Below, piece by piece: positions 51,509-62,675 of a stretch of DNA of 64,000 nt (the first letter of the stretch is position 1; every line of letters starts with the position of its first letter). This stretch comes from Salegentibacter sediminis (GTDB lineage Bacteria > Bacteroidota > Bacteroidia > Flavobacteriales > Flavobacteriaceae). A program made the position numbers and the translations under genes. The notes beneath the pieces were generated by a model, which made no database searches, had not been told where the DNA came from, and worked only from the letters and a program-made list of their open reading frames with translations. The DNA lies in the NCBI RefSeq assembly GCF_002078605.1, contig NZ_MSJR01000002.1, positions 248,001 to 312,000 on the forward strand, given 5' to 3'.

Positions 51509-52519
51509 ATGAAAAAATTCTTAAATAAAATATTAATATTTTCAATAATTCTTTTTGTTTTCAATTTAGTATTGGGATTTATTTTGCCTATTCGGACGTA
51601 TTATGGAAATGAGATGTTTGAACAAAAATTTTCATCTATTAAAAATGATTTAAATGATTATAATTTATATTTTTTTGGCTCAAGTAGGATTGTGAATGGA
51701 ATTAACCCTAAAGTATTTGATTCGGTTATGCAGGTAAATGACAGGGATATTAATTCGTATAATTTGGGAAGTTACGGAACCTGGTTTAATGAAAATATTT
51801 TTTTAATCAATTCAATTTTAAATGATACTTCTATAAAAGATGCAACTTTTATGATAGAGTTTCAACAGGTTATGAGTGTGCCCTGGGAAAAGATTGATAA
51901 CCATAAAAATATTTATTATCAGAGTTCTGATAATTTCACTTTTATCCTTAACTATGTTCTAGATAAGGATATTAGAACATTTCGAGACTTTTTAATTGGA
52001 GTACATTATATCTTTTCATATTCAATAAGTGAAACTTTAAATATTTTTAATCTAGGTAAGCTTAAAGGCTTAGAGTCCTATTCACATTCAAAGGAGTCTA
52101 AAAAATTTGATAATAAAGGTTTTTTTGCTATTGATAGTAGAAAAGAAATGAATCAAATTACTATATCCAATTATCAATCAAAAGGTGTTCAGTTATTTCA
52201 GGCTAATGAAAGCAAATCAAATGGGGCTTTTGAAAAAAAAATTAATGAAATAATCAAAAAAGCACAGGAAAGAAATATTTCCATAATTTTTATTTTAACA
52301 CCTAAAAATTATACTAAGGAAATGGTTGCAAACTACAAAACTTTGCCATCGGAAAATAAAATAGATTACGAAAAATTCTTGGATCAAACTTCCTTGTTTG
52401 AAGCGGCCAATTGGGGAGACCATACTCATTTCAATTTTCAGGGAGCGCAATATTTCACAGAATTTGTAGCGAAAGAATTCCTGATTTTGAATAGGAATGA
52501 GGCTAGTGAAAATAAGTAG
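51509..52519 (+). CDS. SGNH-like partner of MBOAT (DltD/AlgJ-type), copy 1
   Basis: N-terminal TM; FFGSSRIVNGINP block; C-terminal WGDHTHFNFQGAQYF; directly adjacent to MBOAT ORF. Confidence 0.65.
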   Translation: MKKFLNKILIFSIILFVFNLVLGFILPIRTYYGNEMFEQKFSSIKNDLNDYNLYFFGSSRIVNGINPKVFDSVMQVNDRDINSYNLGSYGTWFNENIFLINSILNDTSIKDATFMIEFQQVMSVPWEKIDNHKNIYYQSSDNFTFILNYVLDKDIRTFRDFLIGVHYIFSYSISETLNIFNLGKLKGLESYSHSKESKKFDNKGFFAIDSRKEMNQITISNYQSKGVQLFQANESKSNGAFEKKINEIIKKAQERNISIIFILTPKNYTKEMVANYKTLPSENKIDYEKFLDQTSLFEAANWGDHTHFNFQGAQYFTEFVAKEFLILNRNEASENK

Positions 52520-52667
52520 TTAAAGCTAAAATGTAGGAAATGCAATAACAAAACTCTGTTTCATTTTTTATTGAGTTAATTATAATCTGGATGGTTTAAT
52601 CTATGCTGGAACTCTCAACATCAAAAAAAATGATTTTATATTTACCTCTGTTTTAAAATTGGAATGA

Positions 52668-54116
52668 ATGCTTTTTAATTCTCTGGACTTTGCGATCTTT
52701 TTGCCGATCGTTTTTATTCTTTACTGGTTTGTATTTAACAAAAGTCTAAAATGGCAAAACTTATTGGTTGCTGTAGCCAGTTATGTCTTCTATGGTTGGT
52801 GGGATTGGCGATTTTTGTCATTGATTCTTTTTAGTACTTTAGTAGATTACTTTGTGGGGGTGAGTTTAGGTAAAACCGAAGCCCCAACGAGAAGAAAAGT
52901 CTTACTTTGGATAAGTATCCTGGTTAATCTTGGTTTCCTGGGGTTCTTTAAATATTATAATTTCTTTCTAGATAATTTTAAATCTGCTTTTAGTATCGCG
53001 GGTTACGAACTAAATGCAAATTCTCTTAATATCATCCTTCCTGTTGGAATTAGTTTTTACACCTTCCAAACTTTGAGTTATACAATAGATGTTTATAAAG
53101 ACCGGCTTGAACCAACTAAAAATTTCATCTCTTTTGCGGCATTTGTGAGTTTCTTTCCCCAGTTGGTTGCCGGGCCAATTGAAAGAGCCTCCAATCTTCT
53201 GCCCCAATTTTATAAGCCGAGAAAATTTGAATACAGCCAGGGAGTTGATGGCATGCGGCAGATTTTGTGGGGACTGTTCAAAAAGGTAGTAATCGCAGAT
53301 AACTGTGCGGTATATGCCAATCATATTTTTGAAAACTCTGCAGATATGTCTGGGAGTACATTAGCTTTGGGAGCTGTGTTTTTCACTTTTCAGATCTATG
53401 GAGATTTCTCCGGGTACTCTGATATTGCCATAGGAACGGCCAGGATTTTTGGATTTAAATTAATGCAAAACTTTGCCTTCCCTTATTTTTCCCGGGATAT
53501 CGCAGAATTCTGGAGACGTTGGCATATCTCTTTATCTACCTGGTTTAGGGATTATTTGTATATACCACTTGGAGGAAGCCGGGGTGGCACCTGGATGAAG
53601 GTAAGAAACACTTTTATAATATTCATGGTAAGCGGTTTCTGGCATGGGGCAAACTGGACTTTTATTGTATGGGGTGCATTGAATGCAGTTTATTTTCTCC
53701 CATTACTCCTAACCAATAAAAACCGTCAGAATATGGAGGTAGTAGCCGAGGATTCCTATTTTCCTTCTTTGAAAGAGTTTGGTCAAATGACTTTAACTTT
53801 TGGATTGACTGTAATTGCCTGGGTGTTTTTCAGAGCAGAGAATATTGGTCACGCGATAAGTTATTTGGGAGGGATGTTTTCTGAATCTTTATTAAGTATT
53901 CCCTATTATGAAGGAATTGGCTATGCAAAATTTCTGATTCCATTGTTGGCAATATTTATATTTATTGAATGGTTAGAAAGAAGGAACCAGTTCGCTTTGG
54001 AAAAATTACTCTTAAATCAATCAATATTTATACGTTTAGCGGCTTATTATACGATTGCTTTTTTAATTTTTTATACCGCTGGTGAAGAACAACAATTTAT
54101 TTATTTCCAATTTTAA
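52668..54116 (+). CDS. MBOAT-family O-acyltransferase (AlgI-like), copy 2
   Basis: Nearly identical to ORF at 50063 over most of its length; divergent C-terminus. Confidence 0.93.
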   Translation: MLFNSLDFAIFLPIVFILYWFVFNKSLKWQNLLVAVASYVFYGWWDWRFLSLILFSTLVDYFVGVSLGKTEAPTRRKVLLWISILVNLGFLGFFKYYNFFLDNFKSAFSIAGYELNANSLNIILPVGISFYTFQTLSYTIDVYKDRLEPTKNFISFAAFVSFFPQLVAGPIERASNLLPQFYKPRKFEYSQGVDGMRQILWGLFKKVVIADNCAVYANHIFENSADMSGSTLALGAVFFTFQIYGDFSGYSDIAIGTARIFGFKLMQNFAFPYFSRDIAEFWRRWHISLSTWFRDYLYIPLGGSRGGTWMKVRNTFIIFMVSGFWHGANWTFIVWGALNAVYFLPLLLTNKNRQNMEVVAEDSYFPSLKEFGQMTLTFGLTVIAWVFFRAENIGHAISYLGGMFSESLLSIPYYEGIGYAKFLIPLLAIFIFIEWLERRNQFALEKLLLNQSIFIRLAAYYTIAFLIFYTAGEEQQFIYFQF

Positions 54117-54119
54117 TAA

Positions 54120-55022
54120 ATGAAAAAGTTTTTAATAAGAATATTGATTATCGGCTTTCCAGTAATTTTTTTCCTTATAATAAGCGAATTAGCATTAAGG
54201 AACATTCCTAACGATTATTCATTAAAACGGGAATTCCTAGATGAAAACGCTCAAAATTTAAAAACTCTGGTTTTAGGAAGTTCCCATTTTTATCGAGGAG
54301 TTAATCCCCAATTGTTGGAGCAACCAGCATTCAATGCTGCTATGGTTTCACAATCTCTTGATTATGATCTAAAGATATTAGAAAATTACAAAGCGGATTT
54401 TAAAAATTTAGAAAAACTGATCATTCCAATCTCCTATTTTTCGCTTTTTGGTTCACTTGAAAATGGAGTTGAAAGTTGGAGAGCACCATATTATAATATT
54501 TACTATGGAATAGGAAATCCAATAAAGTTTGAAATTTTGAACAAAAAAGGTAGTCAAACGCTGGCTAAAGTTTTTGATTTTTATTTTAAAGACAATAATT
54601 TAATATTGGCTGATTCCCTAGGCTGGGGTCCAAAAAACGTAAATGTCACTTTGGAAGAATTACAGTTTTCCGGCTTGGAAGCAGCTAAAAGACATACCAA
54701 AAAAAAATTAAATTTGTTGCCGTTTCAATTAAAAAACCTTGAAAAAATAATTCAGATAGCTAATAAAAATAAATGGGAGGTTTACCTGGTTACTCCGCCA
54801 GCATATTATAGTTATGTTGCTAACTTAAATGAAAAGCAACTTGATCTTACTATTAGTTATTGTGAAAAATTAGCTCAGGATTTTGATAATGTATTCTATT
54901 ATAATTTTCTTCAGATTAATTCTCTCGAACCAAAAGATTTTTACGATGCTGATCATTTAAATAAAGAAGGGGCAAATAAATTTTCCCAAATATTGAATTT
55001 TAAAATTCAAAAGAAATTTTAA
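54120..55022 (+). CDS. SGNH-like partner of MBOAT, copy 2
   Basis: N-terminal TM; VLGSSHFYRGVNP block; C-terminal FYDADHLNKEGANKFS. Confidence 0.65.
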   Translation: MKKFLIRILIIGFPVIFFLIISELALRNIPNDYSLKREFLDENAQNLKTLVLGSSHFYRGVNPQLLEQPAFNAAMVSQSLDYDLKILENYKADFKNLEKLIIPISYFSLFGSLENGVESWRAPYYNIYYGIGNPIKFEILNKKGSQTLAKVFDFYFKDNNLILADSLGWGPKNVNVTLEELQFSGLEAAKRHTKKKLNLLPFQLKNLEKIIQIANKNKWEVYLVTPPAYYSYVANLNEKQLDLTISYCEKLAQDFDNVFYYNFLQINSLEPKDFYDADHLNKEGANKFSQILNFKIQKKF

Positions 55023-55334
55023 AACTTAAATCCGGTGGATTCGATATAAGAAAAAAAATAAAGAATCTTTAATTTCTGGATTTTTAATAATTGTTAATAT
55101 ATTTTATTCGTTAATTTATTAAGATAGATAAGGAATAAAAAAGCGCGAAATGCTTTCGATCAATCCTAAATACAAAATAGATCAAGTTAGAAGAGATTTA
55201 ACATTCAAAGTTAAAATTCAAAAGTTATTATTTGTTTGGAATTGATTTCCAGACTTCTAATAAATAACACTATTTATTTGTGACAGCCAGTTTTAAGTGA
55301 TAATACTTAACTTTGACTGATTTTAATATTTTAT

Positions 55335-56012
55335 ATGCTACGTTCGAGGATTAAAACGATAAATAATTATTTTCGGGTTTACAACAAACCAAAAGTGTTT
55401 GGAATTGGTGCAAATAAAACCGGAACCACTTCCTTAAAAACGGCTATGGCTGACTTGGGTTTTATAATTGGTTCTCAGAAAAAAGCTGAGAATTTTTTAT
55501 ATGACTGGGGTAAGCGAGATTTTCACAGAATTATAAAGTATTGTTATTCGGCACAATTCTTCCAGGATATTCCATTTAGTTTACCCTATACCTACATTAT
55601 TCTGGATCATAAATTTCCGGGAAGTAAATTTATATTGACAATAAGAAATGACTCCGAGGAATGGTATGAATCTTTAATTAAATACCATTCAATAAAGTGG
55701 GGTTCAAAAGAGAAAATCTCGGATATGAAGAAATTAAAGGCATCTTTAAACAGAACCCAGAGATGGGCCTGGGAGGCTTTGGAGATTGCCTGTAATGTTG
55801 CCGAGGATGATCCCTACAATAAAGAACACCTTATACATTATTATGAAAATCATAATAGAAATGTGAAAGAGTATTTTAGATATAGACCTGCGGACCTTCT
55901 TATTCTCAATCCTTCGGAGTCAGATGCAATGACAAAACTCTCTATCTTTCTTGAGTTAGATTCCCTCGGGAAGACCTTTCCTAAGGTGAATGTCACAAAG
56001 GATTTGGAGTAA
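55335..56012 (+). CDS. Sulfotransferase-family protein
   Basis: PAPS-binding-like GIGANKTGTTSLKTAM and later KFILTIRNDSEEWYESL. Confidence 0.78.
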   Translation: MLRSRIKTINNYFRVYNKPKVFGIGANKTGTTSLKTAMADLGFIIGSQKKAENFLYDWGKRDFHRIIKYCYSAQFFQDIPFSLPYTYIILDHKFPGSKFILTIRNDSEEWYESLIKYHSIKWGSKEKISDMKKLKASLNRTQRWAWEALEIACNVAEDDPYNKEHLIHYYENHNRNVKEYFRYRPADLLILNPSESDAMTKLSIFLELDSLGKTFPKVNVTKDLE

Positions 56013-56177
56013 AATAGCATTGATTTAACGTCAAACAAAAAATAAACAGTAGACCGTATACCTTAAAGTTTTAATCTCGCTCCTAACCTTTTTAAAGCTT
56101 TAAGGTTTCTTTAGTAAACCTGAAACTTATAAATTCTATCTTTGCGGCTGTTAAAATGTTAAAATTCCCAATTATAC

Positions 56178-57176
56178 ATGATCGACTTTCCAACCGATAA
56201 AATTGCCGGTAAAAATGTATTAGTAACGGGTGGAGCCGGGTTCATTGGTTCCAATTTATGTGAAACTCTCCTTAGCCTTGACGCTAAAGTAATTTGTCTG
56301 GATAATTTTGCCACCGGACATCGCCACAACCTCGAAGCCTTTAAGGATAATCCCGATTTCACCCTTATAGAAGGAGATATCCGCGATCTTGAAACCTGTA
56401 AAAAAGCTTGTGAAAGAGTGGATTATGTACTTCACCAGGCGGCTTTAGGTTCGGTGCCTCGATCTATAAATGATCCCATTACCAGTAACGAAGTAAATAT
56501 TTCTGGTTTCCTGAATATGCTGGTTGCAGCAAGGGACGCCGGGGTTAAACGTTTTGTATATGCTGCCAGTTCTTCAACATACGGAGATTCAGAAAAACTT
56601 CCCAAGATCGAAGATGAAATCGGGAAACCCCTCTCTCCTTATGCCATTACTAAATATGTAAATGAATTATATGCAGATATCTTTCAGAAGGCATATGATT
56701 TTGATACTATAGGGCTAAGATATTTTAATGTATTCGGAAGAAAACAAGATCCCAACGGGGCTTATGCCGCGGTTATTCCCAAATTTGTGATGCAGTTTAT
56801 GCAACATGAGAGTCCTGTTATTAATGGAGATGGTACCTATTCCCGTGACTTTACCTATATAGACAATGTGCTTCAAATGAACCTGCTTGCAATGACCAGT
56901 GAGAACCCGGAGGCGGTTAATGAAGTATATAATACGGCAGTAGGAGACAGGACCAACCTGGTAGAGCTCACACAATTACTCAAAAAATACCTTTCGGAAT
57001 ATGATGCTGAAATAGCAAAGCTGGAAGTGAAACACGGACCTAACCGGCCCGGAGATATTCCACACTCTCTTGCTTCAGTTGAAAAGGCTGAGAAACTTCT
57101 TGGTTATAAGCCAAGTCATAAAATTGAAGATGGGATAAAGGAAGCGATATCTTGGTATTGGAATAATTTAAAGTAA
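56178..57176 (+). CDS. NAD-dependent UDP-sugar 4-epimerase (SDR; WbpP/TviC-like)
   Basis: [45 protein letters not shown]. Confidence 0.88.
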   Translation: MIDFPTDKIAGKNVLVTGGAGFIGSNLCETLLSLDAKVICLDNFATGHRHNLEAFKDNPDFTLIEGDIRDLETCKKACERVDYVLHQAALGSVPRSINDPITSNEVNISGFLNMLVAARDAGVKRFVYAASSSTYGDSEKLPKIEDEIGKPLSPYAITKYVNELYADIFQKAYDFDTIGLRYFNVFGRKQDPNGAYAAVIPKFVMQFMQHESPVINGDGTYSRDFTYIDNVLQMNLLAMTSENPEAVNEVYNTAVGDRTNLVELTQLLKKYLSEYDAEIAKLEVKHGPNRPGDIPHSLASVEKAEKLLGYKPSHKIEDGIKEAISWYWNNLK

Positions 57177-57302
57177 AGTAGTAATGAAGTGAAGGAGTGA
57201 CGAAGTATAAGTGTAACCTAGACAACGAGTTTTCTTTTAATCACTTTTTTACAGGTTCACAGCGTCACATGCTCACAATAAAGCGAAAAAACGAAATAAT
57301 AA

Positions 57303-58589
57303 ATGAACAATATTAAAATTGCAGTTATCGGTTTAGGCTATGTCGGTCTTCCTCTTGCAAGATTATTTGCTACCAAATATCCGGTGCTAGGCTTTGATAT
57401 TAATCAAGCACGGGTTAAAGAATTAATGACTGGTCACGATTCTACTTTGGAAGTAGAGGATGATGTATTACAATCGGCTTTAGTTCAAAAGGTAGAATTG
57501 AAAAACGGGAATGGTTTATACTGCTCCGCCGATCTTGAAGATATAGCAGATTGTAATTATTATATCATCACGGTTCCAACTCCTGTTGATAAAAATAATC
57601 GCCCTGATCTTACTCCGCTTTACAAGTCCAGCGAGACTGTGGGGAAAGTTCTTAAGAAAGGAGATGTGGTAATCTATGAATCCACAGTTTATCCCGGAGT
57701 AACTGAGGATGAATGTGTACCTGTTCTGGAGAAAGCCAGTGGATTGAAGTTCAACGAAGACTTTTTCGTTGGCTATTCTCCTGAAAGAATTAATCCTGGA
57801 GATAAAGAGCATACCGTAGATAAAATATTAAAAGTTACTGCTGGTTCTACTCCGGAAATAGGAAAGAAAGTCAACCAGCTGTATGCAGAAGTGATTACTG
57901 CAGGTACTCATTTGGCACCAACTATTAAAGTAGCCGAAGCTGCTAAAGTCATAGAGAATTCACAGAGGGATATTAATATAGCCTTCGTAAACGAACTCGC
58001 CAAGATCTTTAATATGATGGGGATAGATACCCAGGATGTGCTTGAGGCAGCCGGAACCAAATGGAACTTTTTGCCATTCAAGCCCGGTTTAGTTGGTGGA
58101 CATTGCATTGGCGTAGACCCATATTACCTGGCACAGAAAGCCCAGGAGATAGGCTACCACCCGGAGATCATTCTCGCCGGTCGAAGAATGAATGACTCCA
58201 TGGGGCAATATGTGGCTTCAGAAGTTGTTAAGCTTATGTTGCAGAACGATCAGAAGGTGAAAGGCGCTAATATTCTTGTAATGGGAATTACCTTTAAAGA
58301 GAATTGTCCCGATGTAAGAAATACTAAGGTGGTAGATGTAATAAAAAACCTTAAGGAATATGGTACCAATGTGACCATTTATGATCCACTTGCGAATCCC
58401 GAGGAGGTGAAGCATGAATATGGTTTAGAGACAACTCGTGAATTATCTGATGAGAAATACGATGCTGTTGTACTTGCAGTAGCTCATAAAGAATTTTTAG
58501 ATCTTGACCTGGAAAAGTTGAAGAATGGAAGTACCGTGGTGTATGATGTGAAGGGGGTCCTTGGGGATAGGTGTGATAAGAAGTTGTAA
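57303..58589 (+). CDS. UDP-sugar 6-dehydrogenase (TviB/WbpO-like)
   Basis: [54 protein letters not shown]. Confidence 0.9.
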   Translation: MNNIKIAVIGLGYVGLPLARLFATKYPVLGFDINQARVKELMTGHDSTLEVEDDVLQSALVQKVELKNGNGLYCSADLEDIADCNYYIITVPTPVDKNNRPDLTPLYKSSETVGKVLKKGDVVIYESTVYPGVTEDECVPVLEKASGLKFNEDFFVGYSPERINPGDKEHTVDKILKVTAGSTPEIGKKVNQLYAEVITAGTHLAPTIKVAEAAKVIENSQRDINIAFVNELAKIFNMMGIDTQDVLEAAGTKWNFLPFKPGLVGGHCIGVDPYYLAQKAQEIGYHPEIILAGRRMNDSMGQYVASEVVKLMLQNDQKVKGANILVMGITFKENCPDVRNTKVVDVIKNLKEYGTNVTIYDPLANPEEVKHEYGLETTRELSDEKYDAVVLAVAHKEFLDLDLEKLKNGSTVVYDVKGVLGDRCDKKL

Positions 58590-58679
58590 TCTGGTGACGT
58601 TGTGAAGGAGTGATGCGGTGACCATGTGAACGAGTAATGATGGGATGAAGTTTTGAATTTATAACTATAACCTTGTTTA

Positions 58680-59027
58680 ATGAAATCACACAAAGATTTA
58701 ACCGTTTACAAGAAAAGTGTTGATTTGGTTGTTGATATTTATCAAATAAGTCGGAGTTTTCCAGAGGTGGAAAAATTCGGATTGACGGGGCAGATTAGAA
58801 GAGCCTCCGTTTCAGTTTCATCTAATATTGCGGAAGGTGCGGCTAGAAGTAGTAAAAAGGAATTTATCAGGTTTCTTTATATTTCATTAGGTTCTGTGGC
58901 AGAGATAGAAACTCAACTTGAGATTGCTTCTAGATTAGATTTTATTAAAGAGAATCCGAAAGTTGCGGAGAAAATAATATATATCAGGAGAATGATCCTG
59001 AAATTAATACAAAGTTTGAAAGAGTAA
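58680..59027 (+). CDS. Four-helix-bundle protein (23S rRNA intervening-sequence/S23 family)
   Basis: KDLTVYKKSVDLVVDIYQISRSFPEVEKFGLTGQIRRASVSVSSNIAEGAAR. Confidence 0.92.
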   Translation: MKSHKDLTVYKKSVDLVVDIYQISRSFPEVEKFGLTGQIRRASVSVSSNIAEGAARSSKKEFIRFLYISLGSVAEIETQLEIASRLDFIKENPKVAEKIIYIRRMILKLIQSLKE

Positions 59028-59235
59028 AGAAGTGATGTAGTGACGCTGTAAAAAATTAATGTTGTTAAAAAGTAAAGGTGAGGTAGTTTGAGAAAGTTGT
59101 TTGTATTGAACCTTGAAATCCACCAATATATAAGAATTATAGGGTTAAAAATGGTTACAAAATAACAGCATCACATGGTTACTTCGTTACTGCATTACAA
59201 GAAACCATTACCTGATAAAAAGATATAATATACAA

Positions 59236-60633
59236 ATGACACAAATAAAAAATATATGTTGCATCGGCGCCGGTTACGTAGGAGGGCCAACAATGGCGGT
59301 GATCGCGCAAAAATGCCCTGAGATCGAGGTTACCGTTGTAGATATTAACGAAGAAAGGATTGCTGCCTGGAATGATGAAGATGTAGAGAACATTCCAATT
59401 TATGAGCCCGGACTATCGGCTGTGGTTAAAGAGGCTAGAGGTAGAAACCTTTTCTTTTCAACTAATGTTGACGCGGCTATAGATAAGGCCGATATGATCT
59501 TTATTTCGGTGAATACCCCGACTAAAACTTATGGAATTGGAAAAGGTATGGCCGCTGATCTTAAATTTATCGAACTCTGTGCCCGTCAAATTGCACGGGT
59601 TTCTAGGACCGATAAAATTGTAGTTGAAAAATCTACCTTACCTGTACGTACCGCCGAAGCTTTAAAGAATATATTGGATAATACCGGAAACGGGGTGAAC
59701 TATCAGATCCTTTCCAACCCTGAGTTTTTAGCTGAAGGAACTGCAGTGGATGACCTTGTTAACCCGGATAGAGTGCTTATAGGTGGAGATATAGATACCG
59801 AAAGAGGAAAAGATGCAGTTGAGGCTTTGGTAGATGTTTATGCACATTGGGTGCCAAGAGAGAGATTACTTACTACAAATGTTTGGTCTTCGGAACTTTC
59901 CAAACTAACGGCTAATGCTTTTCTTGCGCAGCGGGTTTCCAGTATCAATGCGATGAGCGAATTATGTGAGAAAACCGGAGCTGATGTGAATGAAGTGGCT
60001 AAAGCAGTAGGAATGGATTCCCGGATTGGTCCAAAATTCTTAAAATCCTCCGTTGGTTTTGGAGGGTCCTGTTTCCAAAAGGATATCCTAAACCTGGTTT
60101 ATATATCAAAATCTTTCGGTTTAAATGAGGTAGCCGATTACTGGGAGCAGGTAATTCTGATGAATGATCATCAAAAAAGAAGGTTTGCAGCAAAGATGGT
60201 ACAGACCTTATTTAATACTGTTTCAGGAAAGAAGATCGCTTTACTGGGCTGGGCCTTTAAGAAAGACACTAACGATACCCGGGAGTCTGCAGCGATTTAC
60301 GTGGCAGACTATTTGTTGAATGAGCAGGCAGAAATTGTGGTGTACGATCCAAAAGTTAAAACAGAGCAGATCTATGCTGACCTGGATTATCTCAACACCC
60401 GGACTTCAGAAGAAAACCGTACCAGGGTTAAGGTGGTGGATACACCGTATGAAGCCACAAAAGATGCTCATGCAGTGACCTTATTAACAGAATGGGATGA
60501 GTTTATGGAATTGGACTGGAAGAGAATCTATGATGAGATGCTAAAACCAGCCTTCCTTTTTGATGGGCGCAGGTTACTTGAAAGAAAGACCAAGGAAGAA
60601 ATTGGATTTGAATTTTATGCGATTGGGAGTTGA
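59236..60633 (+). CDS. UDP-glucose 6-dehydrogenase family protein
   Basis: [49 protein letters not shown]. Confidence 0.93.
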   Translation: MTQIKNICCIGAGYVGGPTMAVIAQKCPEIEVTVVDINEERIAAWNDEDVENIPIYEPGLSAVVKEARGRNLFFSTNVDAAIDKADMIFISVNTPTKTYGIGKGMAADLKFIELCARQIARVSRTDKIVVEKSTLPVRTAEALKNILDNTGNGVNYQILSNPEFLAEGTAVDDLVNPDRVLIGGDIDTERGKDAVEALVDVYAHWVPRERLLTTNVWSSELSKLTANAFLAQRVSSINAMSELCEKTGADVNEVAKAVGMDSRIGPKFLKSSVGFGGSCFQKDILNLVYISKSFGLNEVADYWEQVILMNDHQKRRFAAKMVQTLFNTVSGKKIALLGWAFKKDTNDTRESAAIYVADYLLNEQAEIVVYDPKVKTEQIYADLDYLNTRTSEENRTRVKVVDTPYEATKDAHAVTLLTEWDEFMELDWKRIYDEMLKPAFLFDGRRLLERKTKEEIGFEFYAIGS

Positions 60634-60836
60634 TATAGTTGGGAAGGAGTGATGGAGATGGGAGGTGAACTTTGTGACAAAAGGATGTTGTGAATTAATG
60701 AGGCGGTATTATTTAGACTGGAATACTGATTGTCTGTGAGAAGAATTAAATTGCTGTTAAATCAGTTATGAAAGTTGTCCATTTTTAAAAACATTGCGAG
60801 TTTTGGCGATTAATCTGGGCCCCAAAAGAATATATT

Positions 60837-61637
60837 ATGAAGGATACTTATAAAACCGCTGTTAAAGCAGCGGTTGAAGGAGGAATTAGAATTATGGAAA
60901 TCTACGAAAATGAAGATTTTCAGGTGGAATCAAAGTCGGATGATTCTCCATTGACACTAGCCGATAACGAGGCAAATGATATTATAAATTCCTTTTTGGT
61001 GCCTACCGGTATACCTATTATCAGCGAAGAAAACAAGCAACTTGAATTTTCAGAAAGAAAAGACTGGCAGGAATGCTGGATCGTTGATCCTTTAGACGGG
61101 ACCAAAGAGTTCATCAAGAGAAACGGGGAGTTCACTGTTAATATCGCCTTGATTCGAAATAATGTCCCGGTTTTTGGAGTGATATACGTACCTGCAAAGA
61201 AAGACTTGTATATCGGTGATGTAGAGAATCAGAAAAGCTTTAAAACCAGTTTGGTTGCCGAAGAAAATTTGGACGTGGAGAACCTGGCCCTTACCGAAAT
61301 TGCTCCATCAGAAACTAAAACTGAAATTCGTGTGGTTGGAAGTCGCTCTCATATGAATCAGGATACTCTGGAATATATAGAGAATCTAAAAAGCAAATAC
61401 AATAAAGAAGTAGAGATAGTATCAAAAGGCAGTTCTTTAAAGTTTTGCCTGGTGGCTGAAGGTAAGGCCGATGTTTACCCAAGATTTGCTCCAACCATGG
61501 AATGGGATACCGCTGCGGGGCAGGCAATCTGCAATGCAGTAGGTTTATCTGTTATTGACAGGCAAACCGCTGAACCCATGAAATATAACCGGGAAAATTT
61601 ATTGAATAATTACTTTTTGGTTTCCAGGCTTGGCTAA
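60837..61637 (+). CDS. cysQ: 3'(2'),5'-bisphosphate nucleotidase
   Basis: SPLTLADNEAND, CWIVDPLDGTKEFIKRNGEFTVNIAL, WDTAAGQAI. Confidence 0.93.
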   Translation: MKDTYKTAVKAAVEGGIRIMEIYENEDFQVESKSDDSPLTLADNEANDIINSFLVPTGIPIISEENKQLEFSERKDWQECWIVDPLDGTKEFIKRNGEFTVNIALIRNNVPVFGVIYVPAKKDLYIGDVENQKSFKTSLVAEENLDVENLALTEIAPSETKTEIRVVGSRSHMNQDTLEYIENLKSKYNKEVEIVSKGSSLKFCLVAEGKADVYPRFAPTMEWDTAAGQAICNAVGLSVIDRQTAEPMKYNRENLLNNYFLVSRLG

Positions 61638-62088
61638 ATCCTACAAAAGACATATCGCCAAAAGTGTCACCTGGAGAATTATTGGAACTCTGGATACCAT
61701 GCTTTTGGCTTGGTTGATATCCGGCAACCCGTTAACGGGTTTGAAAATTGGAGCGGCTGAGGTAGTCACAAAAATGTTCTTATATTATCTGCATGAGCGG
61801 GTATGGTTCAGGATTAGAGCCGGAATCACTAAAAACGGTGACAGTAAGAAAAGGCACCTGGCAAAAACCGTTACCTGGAGGCTGGTAGGTACCCTGGATA
61901 CTATGATTCTGGCCTGGGCAATTTCCGGAGACCCTATGGTAGGCTTACAAGTGGGTGGAGCTGAAGTGGTAACCAAAATGATATTATATTATTTGCACGA
62001 GCGCGCCTGGTATAAGATCGATTATGGTCTGAAACAACGAAGAAAAAGAATTAAAAAAGAAAAACAATTACAGGAACAGGAAATATGA
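61630..62088 (+). CDS. Duplicated DUF2061 membrane protein
   Basis: Internal repeat KRHIAKSVTWRIIGTLDTMLLAW... / KRHLAKTVTWRLVGTLDTMILAW...; TTG start at 61630; overlaps both neighbours. Confidence 0.88.
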   Translation: MAKSYKRHIAKSVTWRIIGTLDTMLLAWLISGNPLTGLKIGAAEVVTKMFLYYLHERVWFRIRAGITKNGDSKKRHLAKTVTWRLVGTLDTMILAWAISGDPMVGLQVGGAEVVTKMILYYLHERAWYKIDYGLKQRRKRIKKEKQLQEQEI

Positions 62089-62675
62089 ATAATTTAGTCT
62101 CCCATAAGTTTGAAATTAGTCGTCAGGTAAGAAATAAAAGAAACGGACATAAAAGTTTTGTGATCTGGTTTCTGGGCCTATCCGGATCGGGGAAATCTAC
62201 GCTGGCAAATAAGGTGGAAGAGAAATTGTTTCAACAGGGCATTAACACTTATTCCCTTGATGGAGATAATATTCGCCAGGGGCTGAATAAGAACCTTGGA
62301 TTTTCAAGAGAAGACAGACACGAGAATTTAAGAAGAATTGCTGAGGTAGCTAAATTATTTGTCGATAACGGGAATGTAGTAATTGCATCTTTTATTACGC
62401 CCATGGAGTCAGATAGAAATTCAATAAAAGAAATAATAGGGGAGGATGAATTTGTAGAGGTCTTTGTCAATACTTCTGTGGAGGAGTGTGAAAGAAGGGA
62501 TGTAAAAGGATTGTATAAGAAAGCCAGAAGCGGAGAAATCAAGAATTTTACCGGGATAGATGCTCCATTTGAAAAACCTGTAAAACCTGCGATAGAAATT
62601 AAAACTGAAGAAGAAGCTCCTGAACACGCCGTTGAGCGAATTATGGAAGTTCTTCAGGATAAACTGAAATTATAA
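62085..62675 (+). CDS. cysC: Adenylylsulfate kinase
   Basis: [58 protein letters not shown]. Confidence 0.96.
   Translation: MNNLVSHKFEISRQVRNKRNGHKSFVIWFLGLSGSGKSTLANKVEEKLFQQGINTYSLDGDNIRQGLNKNLGFSREDRHENLRRIAEVAKLFVDNGNVVIASFITPMESDRNSIKEIIGEDEFVEVFVNTSVEECERRDVKGLYKKARSGEIKNFTGIDAPFEKPVKPAIEIKTEEEAPEHAVERIMEVLQDKLKL

Noticed and set aside
58680-59027. Diversity-generating retroelement accessory gene (Avd)
   Set aside because: No reverse transcriptase and no template/variable repeat pair seen; better explained as a generic S23-family protein.
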